Positions 17,315 through 26,285 of a stretch of DNA of 64,000 nt are shown here, in pieces. The translations under genes were made by a program, and so were the position numbers. Where the stretch lies: assembly GCF_003863335.1 (NCBI RefSeq), contig NZ_RRAZ01000001.1, positions 1 to 64,000 on the forward strand, written 5' to 3'. The notes under the pieces are model-generated. The model was not told the origin of the DNA, ran no database searches, and saw only the letters and a list, made by a program, of their open reading frames with translations. The DNA is from Falsigemmobacter faecalis. Its GTDB lineage: Bacteria; Pseudomonadota; Alphaproteobacteria; Rhodobacterales; Rhodobacteraceae. Each line of letters opens with the position of its first letter. Position 1 is the first letter of the stretch.

Positions 17315-18145
17315 ATGACTGAGACCCTGACTTCCGCGGCGGTGAAGCTGCCGCATCTGCGCCATTTTGGCAAAGGCCCGCGTCAGATCCTGGCGCTGCA
17401 CTGCTCGCTGGCGCATGGCGGCGTCTGGCAGCCCATGGCGGAAGAGCTGGGGCTGGCTGAGGTCAGCCTGACCGCCCCCGATATGCCCGGCCACGGCCGC
17501 AGTCCGCATTGGCGGCCCGGCTCGATGCATGATCTGGCGCGCGACTGGGCGGTGGATCTGCTGGAAAAGATCGGCGGCGGCGCGCCGGTTGATCTCTTTG
17601 GCCATTCCTTTGGCGGCACGGTGGCGCTGCGCGTCACGCTGGAGCGCCCGGATCTGGTGCGCAGCCTGACGCTCTTTGAGCCGGTGCTTTTCGCTGTGGC
17701 GCTGGCGGATGGCAGTGCCGAGGCCCAGGACTGGGCCGCGAAAGAGCAGGCCTTTGAAGCGCGGCTGGCCGCAGGCGATCGCGAAGGCGCTGCTGAGTGG
17801 TTCCAGACCCTCTGGGGCACGGGGGTGCCGCTCTCGCGGATGCCGGCTTCTCAGCGGGCCTATATTGTCGACCGGATCGATGCGATTCCGGCCGCGGCGG
17901 ATGTGGTGCGCGATGACCGTGTCGGGATGCTGCAGCCGGGGCGTCTGCAAAGCATTCCGGTGCCGGTTCTGCTGGCCGAAGGGGGCAATTCTCCCGCTGT
18001 GATCCGCGCGATCTCAGAGGGGCTGTCGCGGCGCATCCCGCAGGCGCAGCGTCTGGTTCAGGAGGGGGCGGGGCATATGCTGCCGATCACCCACGCGGGG
18101 CAGATGGCCGCGCAGATCCGCGCCCATCTGGGGCTGGAGGGCTGA
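17315..18145 (+). CDS. Alpha/beta hydrolase
   Basis: The 276-residue cytoplasmic protein has the alpha/beta-hydrolase fold: the oxyanion strand ILALHCSLAHGGVW, the nucleophile elbow GHSFGG (Ser near residue 96) and the catalytic His in EGAGHMLPI near the C-terminus. The acid residue is not certain; no GxxD motif stands out after strand 6. Substrate unknown. It begins immediately after the stop of the DsbA-family gene. Confidence 0.85.
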   Translation: MTETLTSAAVKLPHLRHFGKGPRQILALHCSLAHGGVWQPMAEELGLAEVSLTAPDMPGHGRSPHWRPGSMHDLARDWAVDLLEKIGGGAPVDLFGHSFGGTVALRVTLERPDLVRSLTLFEPVLFAVALADGSAEAQDWAAKEQAFEARLAAGDREGAAEWFQTLWGTGVPLSRMPASQRAYIVDRIDAIPAAADVVRDDRVGMLQPGRLQSIPVPVLLAEGGNSPAVIRAISEGLSRRIPQAQRLVQEGAGHMLPITHAGQMAAQIRAHLGLEG

Positions 18146-18151
18146 GCCCGC

Positions 18152-18502
18152 TTAGTCCAGCAGCCAGTCGTTTTCGTCGCGCACCGCGCCAATGGCCGTC
18201 CAATCGGCGCGGATCCGGGCCAGCCGGGTGTCGCCCCAGGTGCGAAACACCACGTCAAACCCCTCAGGGGTGATGTTTTCGGCCGTCAGATCGGCGCGCA
18301 GATTGGTGCGCCGGTCGCTGTCCCAAAGCGAGATCCCGACCAGAACCGCCGGGGTCTGCAGAAAAGGCGCGTCAAAGCGGATCGCGTGACGCACTTCGCG
18401 CGGACCCTCTCCGGTCCACATCGGCCCGCCGGTCTGAAAATCAGCAAACATCATCTGCTGGCCCTGACGGATGCCGGTCATATAAGGCGAAAGAGTGATC
18501 AT
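18152..18502 (-). CDS. H-type lectin domain protein
   Basis: The 116-residue product matches the H-type lectin fold first described in Helix pomatia agglutinin: GPREVRHAIRFDAPFLQTPAV, an LVGISLWDSD segment, NLRADLTAENITPEGFDVVF and RTWGDTRLARIRADWTAIG. The domain binds N-acetylgalactosamine in snails; in bacteria it appears in small stand-alone proteins of unknown use. No signal peptide is seen. It is convergent with the hydrolase gene (6 bases apart). Confidence 0.82.
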   Translation of the reverse strand: MITLSPYMTGIRQGQQMMFADFQTGGPMWTGEGPREVRHAIRFDAPFLQTPAVLVGISLWDSDRRTNLRADLTAENITPEGFDVVFRTWGDTRLARIRADWTAIGAVRDENDWLLD

Positions 18503-18567
18503 ACCAAAGCCAGAGGGTTAAACTCTGTTATGGATAGCGGCATCCGGCCGCTGTGGCAGCAGAAATC

Positions 18568-19197
18568 TTAGCTGCGCGTAAAGAGACTGTCGGGCAGGCC
18601 GGGCAGGCGGTCTGCAAGGGTCCGGATCATCTGATGCGCGATGGCTTCGGCCTGATCGCCCTCACCGGCAGAAATGGCACCGGCCAGCGCTTCATGGCCG
18701 CCGCCGGAGCTGGTCTCATATTCACCGATCTGCGCCCGCACCAGGGGCACCTGCACGGCGGGGACCAGGCGTTCCAACTCTCGATTACCCGCAAGCGCGG
18801 TCATGGCGCGGTAATAGCGCGCCCTTGCGCGGCTGAGGTCGGCGCGCGCCGCCGCCACATAGACGGCCAGGGCCTCGCGCATCGGCGCGGGGTCTGCGCC
18901 TGCGGCCACGGCCTCGGCGGCCTGACGCGCGGTGAGGCCAATGAGAACAGCCGCCACCCGCAGGACATCCGCCGCTTCCCGCCGGGTGAGGCGGCGAATG
19001 GTGGCCCCGCGGTGCGGCACGATCTCAAGAAACCCCATCGAGGCCAGCCGGCTCAGCGCCTCGCGCACGGTGGAGCGGCCGACGCTGTAGCGGATCATCA
19101 GATCGCGCTCGGCCAGACGCTGGCCGGGGACGAATTGTCCGTCGGTCAGCCCGCGCAGGATGTCGCGCGACAGGGTGTCGGGGCTTGATGAACTCAT
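18568..19197 (-). CDS. GntR-family transcriptional regulator (FadR/FCD subfamily)
   Basis: The 209-residue protein has an N-terminal winged helix (LSRDILRGLTDGQFVPGQRL, then ERDLMIRYSVGRSTVREAL, residues about 8-50) and an all-helical FCD-like C-terminal domain that in relatives binds organic acids with a metal. Its start overlaps the stop of the upstream phosphotransferase gene (ATGA), so the two are translationally coupled. The target is unknown, possibly its own operon. Confidence 0.9.
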   Translation of the reverse strand: MSSSSPDTLSRDILRGLTDGQFVPGQRLAERDLMIRYSVGRSTVREALSRLASMGFLEIVPHRGATIRRLTRREAADVLRVAAVLIGLTARQAAEAVAAGADPAPMREALAVYVAAARADLSRARARYYRAMTALAGNRELERLVPAVQVPLVRAQIGEYETSSGGGHEALAGAISAGEGDQAEAIAHQMIRTLADRLPGLPDSLFTRS

Positions 19198-20198
19198 AAG
19201 CGGCGGGCCATGTCCCAGGCAATCTGTGCCATCGGCACGGCGCGGGCGCCCACCTCATGCGCGTCAGGATCAGAGGCGGTGCCCTCTTCGGCGCGTTTGG
19301 CAATGCCCTGCAGGATGGCGGCCATCCGGAACAGATTGACGATCAGATAAAGGTCGAAGTCCGCAGGTTTATCCCGTCCGGTCCGGCGGCACCAGTCGGC
19401 AATATAAGCCTCTTCCGTCGGGATGCCCGAACCGGGGATAACGGCACCCGCAAGGCCGCGAAAGAGATCCGGGCTCACCCGCCAGGTCATCATATGATAG
19501 GCGAAATCCGAGAGCGGGCAGCCGAGGGTGCCAAGCTCCCAGTCGATGACGGCGAGAACCTTTGGCTCTGTCGGATGGATCAGCAGATTGTCCATGCGGA
19601 AATCGCCATGCACCACCCGCACCTCTTCTTCGCGCTGCGGCAGGTTCTGCGGCAGCCAGTCGATCAGCGCATCCATCGCCGGGATCGAGCGGGTCTCAGA
19701 GGCGCGGTACTGCTTTGCCCAGCGGTTGACGGTGCGCGCCACATAGCCGCCGTGACGGCCGTAATCGCCGAGGCCCACCGCCATGGGATCCACGGTGGAG
19801 ATCGCCGAGAAAGCCTGGTTCATGCTGTCAAAGATCGCCGCGCGCGCGTCGGGTGTCTGATCGGGCAGGCGGGGGTCATAAAACACCCGGCCCTCAATGA
19901 ACTCCATCACGAAGAACATCGAGCCCATGACCGAAGGGTCCTCGCAAAGCGCCCAGACCTTGGGGACCGGCACATCGGTCCCGGCCAGGGCCTGCATCAC
20001 GCGAAACTCACGGTCCACCGCATGGGCCGAGGGCAGCACCGGCCCCAGCGGCTTCTGGCGCAGAACATAGCTTTGGTTCGGCGTATCCACCCGCCATGTC
20101 GGATTGGACTGCCCGCCCGCCAGACGGTGCAGTTGCATCGGGCCCTGAAACCCGGCCACATGTTCCTGCATCCAGATGTGAAGCTCTGCTTCGGCCAT
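19194..20198 (-). CDS. APH-like phosphotransferase family protein (ACAD10/11 N-terminal type)
   Basis: This 334-residue protein has the aminoglycoside-phosphotransferase/choline-kinase fold: the N-lobe LAGGQSNPTWRVDT, the Brenner motif VVHGDFRMDNLLIHP (catalytic Asp) and AVIDWELGTLGCPLSDFAY (metal-binding Asp). It resembles the family found fused to or next to acyl-CoA dehydrogenases, where hydroxyacyl chains are phosphorylated, rather than true antibiotic kinases. The start at 20198 (MAEAELHIW) has GGAGAG upstream. It is coupled to the GntR gene. Confidence 0.85.
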   Translation of the reverse strand: MAEAELHIWMQEHVAGFQGPMQLHRLAGGQSNPTWRVDTPNQSYVLRQKPLGPVLPSAHAVDREFRVMQALAGTDVPVPKVWALCEDPSVMGSMFFVMEFIEGRVFYDPRLPDQTPDARAAIFDSMNQAFSAISTVDPMAVGLGDYGRHGGYVARTVNRWAKQYRASETRSIPAMDALIDWLPQNLPQREEEVRVVHGDFRMDNLLIHPTEPKVLAVIDWELGTLGCPLSDFAYHMMTWRVSPDLFRGLAGAVIPGSGIPTEEAYIADWCRRTGRDKPADFDLYLIVNLFRMAAILQGIAKRAEEGTASDPDAHEVGARAVPMAQIAWDMARRL

Positions 20199-20253
20199 GC
20201 ATCTCTCTCCCCTTTGTGACAGTCTGCGCGGAAGCAGCGGGGAGGTCAATATA

Positions 20254-20763
20254 ATGTCAGACAATATCGGCAGACCAGACAGAGAGGTCAGCGCGGAAGA
20301 ACTCGCGGCCTTTCACGTCGCCGTCTGGCGCGCGACCTATCGCGATCTCGCCCCGGCAGAGGCTTACGCGCGCCTCGATGAGGCGCTGCGTCTGCCGCAG
20401 TGGCAGGCCGTGCTGGCCCATCCCGCGCATTGGCTGCGGGTGCTGCGGGAGGGGGGCGATCTGATCGGCCTGATCCATACCGCGCCGGGAGCGGGAGAGA
20501 TTATGGGCGGCTGTGGCGAGATTTGTCATCTCTATATCCGCCCTGACCAGCAGGGCCGGGGCCTGGGGCAGCAGTTGCTGCAGGAGGCGCTTGGCGCGCT
20601 GCGGCTTGCGGGCCACCGCCGCGCGGCGCTGGCCGTGGTGGCGCAAAACCACAGCGCCCGCGCCTTTTACCGCCGCTGCGGCGGGCGCGAGGATCTGGCT
20701 TTCACCGATCCCGGCCCGCTCTGGCGCTCGGATAATCTGCGGGTGGTCTGGGATCTGGCCTGA
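20254..20763 (+). CDS. GNAT-family N-acetyltransferase
   Basis: The 169-residue protein contains the acetyl-CoA binding motif IRPDQQGRGLGQQLL (about residues 95-109) and the late NHSARAFYRRCGGRE motif, typical of GNAT enzymes. The start was chosen for GGAGGT eight bases upstream; 55 bases separate it from the divergent phosphotransferase. Substrate unknown. Confidence 0.87.
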   Translation: MSDNIGRPDREVSAEELAAFHVAVWRATYRDLAPAEAYARLDEALRLPQWQAVLAHPAHWLRVLREGGDLIGLIHTAPGAGEIMGGCGEICHLYIRPDQQGRGLGQQLLQEALGALRLAGHRRAALAVVAQNHSARAFYRRCGGREDLAFTDPGPLWRSDNLRVVWDLA

Positions 20764-20839
20764 GGCCGCTTCACGGAGGCTGAAGTCCGGGGGGCCGCTT
20801 CTGACCTTTGCACCGAAGGATCCGCCAGACAGGGGGGCA

Positions 20840-20860
20840 GCCCCGTTGGTCGGGGCCTTT
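20840..20860 (+). terminator. Possible weak terminator after GNAT gene
   Basis: Arms GCCCCG (20840-20845) and CGGGGC (20851-20856) with a TTGGT loop are followed only by CTTT. The stem is short, so this is tentative. Confidence 0.35.
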
Positions 20861-20922
20861 CGGGCGATAAGCCAATCGCACCGCAGACCGGCAGAGGGCC
20901 GGTCTGAACCCGCCTGGCGCAT

Positions 20923-20951
20923 AAAAAACCCGCCACGAGGGGCGGGTTTTT
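20923..20951 (-). terminator. Intrinsic terminator of mltG
   Basis: Read on the minus strand, arms AAAAACCCGCC and GGCGGGTTTTT close a 6-base loop and end in a T-run. It lies 6 bases after the mltG stop and would also work on the plus strand against transcription from the GNAT gene. Confidence 0.9.
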
Positions 20952-20956
20952 CAGGA

Positions 20957-22132
20957 TCAATTGCCCGAGGACGGAGCCTGACGGGCGCGCTCGGCCTCAA
21001 TCTGGCGCCATTTGGCGACATTGGCGTTATGCCCGGCCAGGGTTTCGGCAAAGGCGTGCCCCCCCGTGCCATCCGCCACGAAGAACAGATATTTGCTCTC
21101 CGGCGGGTTCAGCGTCGCCTCAATGCTGGCCTTGCCGGGGTTGGCGATCGGGGTCGGCGGCAGGCCGTCGATGACATAGGTGTTCCAGGCCGTGCGCCCC
21201 TGCAACTCAGAGCGGCGCAGGCCGCGGCCCAGCACGCCCTGACCCTTGGTGACGCCATAGATCACCGTCGGGTCGGTCTGCAGCTTCATGCCCTGCCGCA
21301 GGCGGTTCACAAAGACCGCCGCCACCTCGCCACGCTCATCCGGGACGCCGGTCTCTTTCTCAACAATCGAGGCCATGATCAGCGCCTCATTGATGTCCTT
21401 ATAGGGCAGCCCCTCCTGGCGTGCGGCCCAGAGGTCAGTGAGAATGCGGGTCTGGCGCCCGGCCATTTCCGCCACCAGGGCCGCGCGGTCCATGCCGCGG
21501 GTGATGTCATAGCTGTCGGGGGCCAGGGCACCCTCTGACGGGCTGTCCTTCACCTCCCCTTTCAGCAGATCCACGCCTTTCAGCGCCTCAAGAACCTGCC
21601 AGACGGTGGTGCCTTCTGCGACCGTCACCCGGGCGCGGATGCCGGTATCATCCAGCGCGGCCTGCAGCTCTGCCGGCACCTCGGAGGTGTCTTTGAGATC
21701 GCGTTTGGCGACCTCGGTGAACCTCTGCGTGGCCGGATCCAGCTCACGCAGCACCACGTCAGCGGCATTGACGCCGATCCGGTAGTTCAGCTCCGAGCCG
21801 CAGCTGGACTGGCCGCCCCTGGTGATGGCTCCGGCGATTTCCTGCATGCTGATCCCGGCGGGCAGCAGGTAAGACCCTGCTTTCAGGCCGGAATCAAGCT
21901 CTGCATAGCGCGAGCCGATGCGGAAGATCCGCGCATCAGACACCGCGCCCTGACGTTCCAGATCGGCGGCGGAGGAGGCAAAGCTCGCTCCGCGTTCAAC
22001 CCGGAAACAGACCGCCTCCGCCAGCGGCCCCGGTCCTTCATATTGCCGCTTGCCCCAGGCAATCAAACCCGCGACGGCAATCAGTGCAACGATGAACAGG
22101 GTCAGCGCATTGGAGGCGATCGATTTCCACAT
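20957..22132 (-). CDS. mltG: Endolytic murein transglycosylase
   Basis: MltG cleaves nascent glycan chains at the inner membrane and sets their length. The 391-residue protein has one N-terminal membrane helix (residues about 9-27) and a YceG domain with a LysM-like part. The catalytic Glu lies in LIMASIVEKETGVPDERGEVAAVFVNRL, a family signature (read here in two parts: IVEKETG and VFVNRLRQGMKLQTDPTVIY). Its start shares one base with the fabF stop, so the pair is coupled. Confidence 0.95.
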   Translation of the reverse strand: MWKSIASNALTLFIVALIAVAGLIAWGKRQYEGPGPLAEAVCFRVERGASFASSAADLERQGAVSDARIFRIGSRYAELDSGLKAGSYLLPAGISMQEIAGAITRGGQSSCGSELNYRIGVNAADVVLRELDPATQRFTEVAKRDLKDTSEVPAELQAALDDTGIRARVTVAEGTTVWQVLEALKGVDLLKGEVKDSPSEGALAPDSYDITRGMDRAALVAEMAGRQTRILTDLWAARQEGLPYKDINEALIMASIVEKETGVPDERGEVAAVFVNRLRQGMKLQTDPTVIYGVTKGQGVLGRGLRRSELQGRTAWNTYVIDGLPPTPIANPGKASIEATLNPPESKYLFFVADGTGGHAFAETLAGHNANVAKWRQIEAERARQAPSSGN

Positions 22133-23394
22133 CAGGCTTTGACTTTCCCGAGAACTAGGCTGGCATTGGTGCCACCAAAGCCGAAGCTGTTCGAGAGCGC
22201 CACATTGATCTCACGCTTCACGGCTTTGTTAGCCGCCAGATCCAGCTTCGGCGTGATGGCCGGATTGTCGAGGTTGATCGTCGGCGGCGCGATCTGGTCA
22301 CGGATCGCCAGCACGCAGAAGATCGCCTCAACCGCGCCCGCAGCCCCCAGAAGGTGACCGATCGAGGATTTGGTCGAGGACATGGTGGCTTTAGAGGCCG
22401 CATCGCCCATCAGCCGCTCAACCGCGCCCAGCTCAATGGTGTCAGCCATGGTCGAGGTGCCATGGGCGTTGATGTAATCAACGTCCGAAGGCTGCAGCCC
22501 CGCCCGCTTCAGCGCCGCCGACATCGAGCGGAAGCCGCCGTCACCATCTTCAGCAGGTGCGGTGATGTGATAGGCGTCGCCCGACATGCCATAGCCCAGC
22601 ACTTCGGCATAGATCTTCGCGCCGCGGGCTTTGGCGTGCTCATATTCTTCGAGCACCACAACGCCGGCGCCTTCGCCCATCACAAAGCCGTCACGGTCGG
22701 CATCATAGGGGCGCGAGGCTTTGGTCGGCTCATCGCCGCGTTTGGTCGACAGCGCCTTGCAGGCGTTGAAGCCCGCAATGCCGATTTCCGAGATCGGGCT
22801 TTCCGCGCCACCGGCCAGCATGACATCGGCATCACCAAAGGCGATCAGGCGGGCGGCATCGCCAATGGCATGGGCGCCCGTCGAGCAGGCGGTCACAACC
22901 GCATGGTTCGGGCCCTTAAAGCCAAAACGGATCGAGACCTGACCCGAGATCAGGTTGATCAGCGCGCCCGGAATAAAGAAGGGCGAGACGCGCTTGGGGC
23001 CGCGCTCTTTGATCAGAACGGCGGTCTCGGCGATGGTCGAGAGCCCGCCGATGCCCGAGCCCAGCATGACGCCGGTGCGCTCTTTGTCTTCCTCGGTCTC
23101 AGGCTTCCAGCCCGAATCCTCAACGGCCTGCACCGCGGCCGCCACGCCATAGAGGATGAAATCATCGACTTTGCGGCGCTCTTTCGGCTCCATCCAGTCG
23201 TCAGGATTGAAGGTGCCGTTGCTGCCATCGCCCAGCGGAATCTCGCAGGCATATTGAGTGACGACATTGCTTGCATCAAAGCGGGTGATGGGACCAGCGC
23301 CCGATTGCCCCGCAAGCAGGCGCGACCAGGTTTCTTCCACACCGCAGGCCAGCGGGGTGACAAGACCCAGACCCGTAACGACGACACGACGCAT
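22132..23394 (-). CDS. fabF: 3-oxoacyl-ACP synthase II
   Basis: FabF condenses malonyl-ACP with long acyl-ACPs. The 420-residue protein has the catalytic Cys in VVTACSTGAHAIGD and the two active-site His in [12 protein letters not shown] and SSIGHLLGAAGAV. Two ATGs lie six bases apart; the second has AAGGAG at proper distance and gives MRRVVVTGLGLVTPLACG. acpP, which often precedes fabF, is not adjacent here. Confidence 0.97.
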   Translation of the reverse strand: MRRVVVTGLGLVTPLACGVEETWSRLLAGQSGAGPITRFDASNVVTQYACEIPLGDGSNGTFNPDDWMEPKERRKVDDFILYGVAAAVQAVEDSGWKPETEEDKERTGVMLGSGIGGLSTIAETAVLIKERGPKRVSPFFIPGALINLISGQVSIRFGFKGPNHAVVTACSTGAHAIGDAARLIAFGDADVMLAGGAESPISEIGIAGFNACKALSTKRGDEPTKASRPYDADRDGFVMGEGAGVVVLEEYEHAKARGAKIYAEVLGYGMSGDAYHITAPAEDGDGGFRSMSAALKRAGLQPSDVDYINAHGTSTMADTIELGAVERLMGDAASKATMSSTKSSIGHLLGAAGAVEAIFCVLAIRDQIAPPTINLDNPAITPKLDLAANKAVKREINVALSNSFGFGGTNASLVLGKVKA

Positions 23395-23576
23395 CCGCAT
23401 CTCCTTGTCAAAACCAGTTAAGGGCGATGAAATACACAGCCACGCCCGCCTTCGCAATATAAGCACGCTTTCGCCGCCCGGAAGACAGGCTCCTGCCGCT
23501 CCGGCCCGCTTTGGCGAATTCCGCTTGGCGGGGCAGAGAGGGAGGGCTAGGCTGCAACTGCAGCAGGGGGAATATC

Positions 23577-24620
23577 ATGCGCAGACTACCACTTGGCCGC
23601 AGCGGGATCATGGTCAGTGAATATTGCCTCGGGTCGATGACCTGGGGATCACAGAACACCGAAGCCGACGGCCATGCCCAGATGGACCTTGCCCGCGACA
23701 TGGGCGTGACCTTCATCGACACCGCTGAGATGTATCCCACAAACCCCGCGCGCGCCGAAACCATTGGCCGGACCGAAGAGATCATCGGCTCCTGGTTTGC
23801 CGCCCGTGGCAACCGCGCCGATGTGGTGCTGGCGAGCAAAGTCTCGGGCGGCGGGCGTGACATCATCCGCGGCGGTGAGATGATTTCGCCCGCCGTGCTG
23901 CGCCGCTGTGTTGAGGAGTCTCTGCGCCGTCTCGGCACGGATTACATCGATCTTTACCAGCTGCACTGGCCGAACCGCGGCTCCTATCACTTCCGGCAGA
24001 ACTGGGCCTTTGACCCCTCGGCGCAGCGCCGCGACGAGGTGATCCCCCATATGCAGGAAATTCTGGCCGAGGCCGGACGCCTGGTGGCCGAGGGCAAGAT
24101 CCGCGCCTTTGGTCTGTCGAATGAGAGCGCCTGGGGCACCGCGCAGTGGCTGCGTCTGGCGGATCTGAACGGCTGGCCGCGCGTCTCGGCGATCCAGAAT
24201 GAATATTCGCTGCTGAACCGTCTCTTTGACACCGATCTGGCAGAGCTGTGCCATCATGAAGATGTGCCGCTGCTGGCCTATTCGCCGCTGGCGAACGGGC
24301 TTTTATCGGGCAAATACGCCGGCGATGTGACGCCCGACAACACCCGCCGGGTCGCCACGCCCGCTCTGGGCGGTCGGGTGACAAAGCAGGTCTTTCCGGC
24401 CGTTGCCGCCTATCTGCGGGTGGCCGCTGAGCATGGCCTTGACCCCTGCCAGATGGCGCTGGCCTTCTGCCGCTCGCGCCCGGTTCCGGTGATTCCGATT
24501 GTCGGCGCAACGACGCTGGCGCAGCTGAAGACCAACCTTGGCGCGGCCGGGATCACGCTGTCACCCGAGGTGCTGGCCGATATTGCCGCGGTGCGCCGCG
24601 CGCATCCGATGCCCTTCTGA
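23577..24620 (+). CDS. Aldo/keto reductase
   Basis: The 347-residue protein is a Tas/YhdN-like aldo/keto reductase with a TIM barrel. The catalytic tetrad is visible: Asp and Tyr in FIDTAEMYPTN, Lys in VVLASKVSGGG and His in LYQLHWPNRGS. The NADPH-binding end has IPIVGATTLAQLKTNLGA. It is divergent from fabF (182-bp gap). Substrate unknown. Confidence 0.9.
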   Translation: MRRLPLGRSGIMVSEYCLGSMTWGSQNTEADGHAQMDLARDMGVTFIDTAEMYPTNPARAETIGRTEEIIGSWFAARGNRADVVLASKVSGGGRDIIRGGEMISPAVLRRCVEESLRRLGTDYIDLYQLHWPNRGSYHFRQNWAFDPSAQRRDEVIPHMQEILAEAGRLVAEGKIRAFGLSNESAWGTAQWLRLADLNGWPRVSAIQNEYSLLNRLFDTDLAELCHHEDVPLLAYSPLANGLLSGKYAGDVTPDNTRRVATPALGGRVTKQVFPAVAAYLRVAAEHGLDPCQMALAFCRSRPVPVIPIVGATTLAQLKTNLGAAGITLSPEVLADIAAVRRAHPMPF

Positions 24621-24946
24621 TGCGGGCGGCCTTCGCGCTTCTTGGCCTTCTGGCGCTGATGGCCTGCCGCGGGGAGGAACCGGCGGCTGCCCCATCTTTC
24701 GCGCCACTGGCGGAAGCAGAAGTGGCCTGCACCCGCACAGGGGGCGAGTTTCTGAAGGCCGCAGGCGGCAAAGCCCGGGTCTGCGTGCAGTTGCATAAAG
24801 ACTCCGGAAAACAATGCCGTGCGGCCCTGGACTGTGAGGGCGAGTGCCTCGCGCGCAGCGGCACCTGCGCCCCGGCCTCACCGCTTTTTGGCTGTCATGA
24901 GATCCTGATGGAAAACGGCGTGAGGGCGAAACAATGCCGCGACTGA
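24620..24946 (+). CDS. Small Cys-rich lipoprotein
   Basis: The 108-residue product has a lipoprotein signal with lipobox LMAC (Cys near residue 16). The mature part carries several further Cys (CTRTGG, CVQLHK, QCRAALDCEGECLARSGTC, FGCHE), suggesting disulfides in the periplasm. Its start overlaps the reductase stop (TGATG) and it overlaps the next lipoprotein gene by 13 bases, so the three are an operon. I do not recognise the family. Confidence 0.75.
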   Translation: MRAAFALLGLLALMACRGEEPAAAPSFAPLAEAEVACTRTGGEFLKAAGGKARVCVQLHKDSGKQCRAALDCEGECLARSGTCAPASPLFGCHEILMENGVRAKQCRD

Positions 24947-25431
24947 AGCCTCTGCTGGCCGTCCTGTCGCTGGCCGCCTGCAGCGCCGCGCCGCCGCCGC
25001 AGGTCAGCCTGCACGACAAAACGGTCCCGGTCTATTCCATCGCCGGGCTCGATCCTGCCCGTCTGCACGGCACCTGGACCGAGGCTGCGCATCTCGCCGC
25101 CCCCGGCGCTCCGGCCTGCGGGCCCGGTCGCCTCAGCATCACGCCCGAGGGCGACCGCCTGCGGCTCAGCGGGCAGCTTTGCCGGGCGGGCCGTGCCGCG
25201 CCGCTCAATAAAACCGCGCGTTACATCGGCAACGGGCGGCTGCAGGTCGAAGGCGAGGCCGAGGCCTGGTGGGTGATCTGGGCCGATTACGACAGCCGCT
25301 CGGTGATCTTTGCAACCCCCTCCGGCAGCTTCGCCTCGGTGCTCGACCGCGGGGTGATGCCCGGCGACCGTCGCAAAGCGGCGCGGGATATGCTGGCTTA
25401 TAATGGCTACCGCGCGGATCTTCTGCGCTGA
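24934..25431 (+). CDS. Lipocalin-like lipoprotein
   Basis: This 165-residue protein has a lipoprotein signal (LLAVLSLAACSAAP, Cys near residue 16). The mature part resembles a bacterial lipocalin: an N-terminal LDPARLHGTWTEAAHL with the GxW motif, and a late WVIWADYDSRSVIFATPSG strand pair. Lipocalins bind small hydrophobic ligands; the ligand is unknown. It overlaps the preceding lipoprotein gene. Confidence 0.65.
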   Translation: MPRLKPLLAVLSLAACSAAPPPQVSLHDKTVPVYSIAGLDPARLHGTWTEAAHLAAPGAPACGPGRLSITPEGDRLRLSGQLCRAGRAAPLNKTARYIGNGRLQVEGEAEAWWVIWADYDSRSVIFATPSGSFASVLDRGVMPGDRRKAARDMLAYNGYRADLLR

Positions 25432-25545
25432 TCCCCTGACAGATGATGCGGCCTCCGGCCGCGGCCCGATCGCCCGTCAGGAGGGGTATCCCGTCCCCTG
25501 TCGCCCCCCTTAGCAAAGGGCCTTCGGTGAAAGGCGGAGGCAGCG

Positions 25546-26154
25546 ATGCGCGGATTTGCGGCAGCGATTTTGATGATACTGGCGGGAGTGGCCCAGGCGG
25601 CCCCGCCGATGAACAGTCAGCTTTACGATCTGGGGCGCAGCATCTGCGGTCAGATTTCCGACGGTGATCTGCCGGTTCCGGGGACCGCGGAACTGATCGG
25701 GCGCGTTGATGCCTTCGGCTGGGACCGCGCAGAGTTCTGCCACTGCGTGGGCGAGGAATTCGGCCTTAATCCGGCACAAAAAGCCCGCATGGAGGCCGAA
25801 GGTGGCGATGCCGCCGCCGAAGCCCTGGTGGAGATTATCCGCTCCAATATGCTGATCTGCCAGCCGGGCGGGCGTTTTTACGGCGATCTGCATGTCACCA
25901 AAGACGACTACTGGCAGTGCGGTCAGGTGCTGGACGGCGCCACAAAACTCCCCGGGCTGGATCTGAAGGCCACCCTGCGCGACATGCGCGCTGCCGACCG
26001 CGACCGCGAGGCGCTTTGCACCTGTGCGGCGGGCTGGCTGACGCTGGTGGATGACCTTATCGAGGTGAAACCCGCCTCTGCCGAGGTGCTGATCCCGGCC
26101 TATCAGATGCAGCTTGCCACCGGCATCCGGGTCTGCATCTCAGACGCCTATTGA
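25546..26154 (+). CDS. Predicted exported Cys-containing protein, unknown function
   Basis: The 202-residue product has a signal peptide (residues 1-18, cleavage after AQA) and a GGAGG ribosome binding site. Cys pairs occur in [35 protein letters not shown] and VCISDAY; the FCHC and LCTC pairs are spaced like a repeated unit. No domain is recognised and the Cys pairs lack the CxxCH heme motif. It lies 131 bases before fabA. Confidence 0.65.
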   Translation: MRGFAAAILMILAGVAQAAPPMNSQLYDLGRSICGQISDGDLPVPGTAELIGRVDAFGWDRAEFCHCVGEEFGLNPAQKARMEAEGGDAAAEALVEIIRSNMLICQPGGRFYGDLHVTKDDYWQCGQVLDGATKLPGLDLKATLRDMRAADRDREALCTCAAGWLTLVDDLIEVKPASAEVLIPAYQMQLATGIRVCISDAY

Positions 26155-26285
26155 TCGTACCCCCCTGCGGACCCATATTACGGGCTCTTTTGTCGCCCCT
26201 TTCCGGGGCCAAAAGGCCGCGACACTTGCCCTTTCGGGGGGGGCGGTGTTACAGAAAAATCTGGACCCTGAACAGGAAGAGACAC

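Noticed and set aside
26151-26285. N-terminal extension of FabA to an upstream start
   Set aside because: The extra 45 residues do not match FabA; the GTG at 26286 with AGGAAGAG gives the family length.
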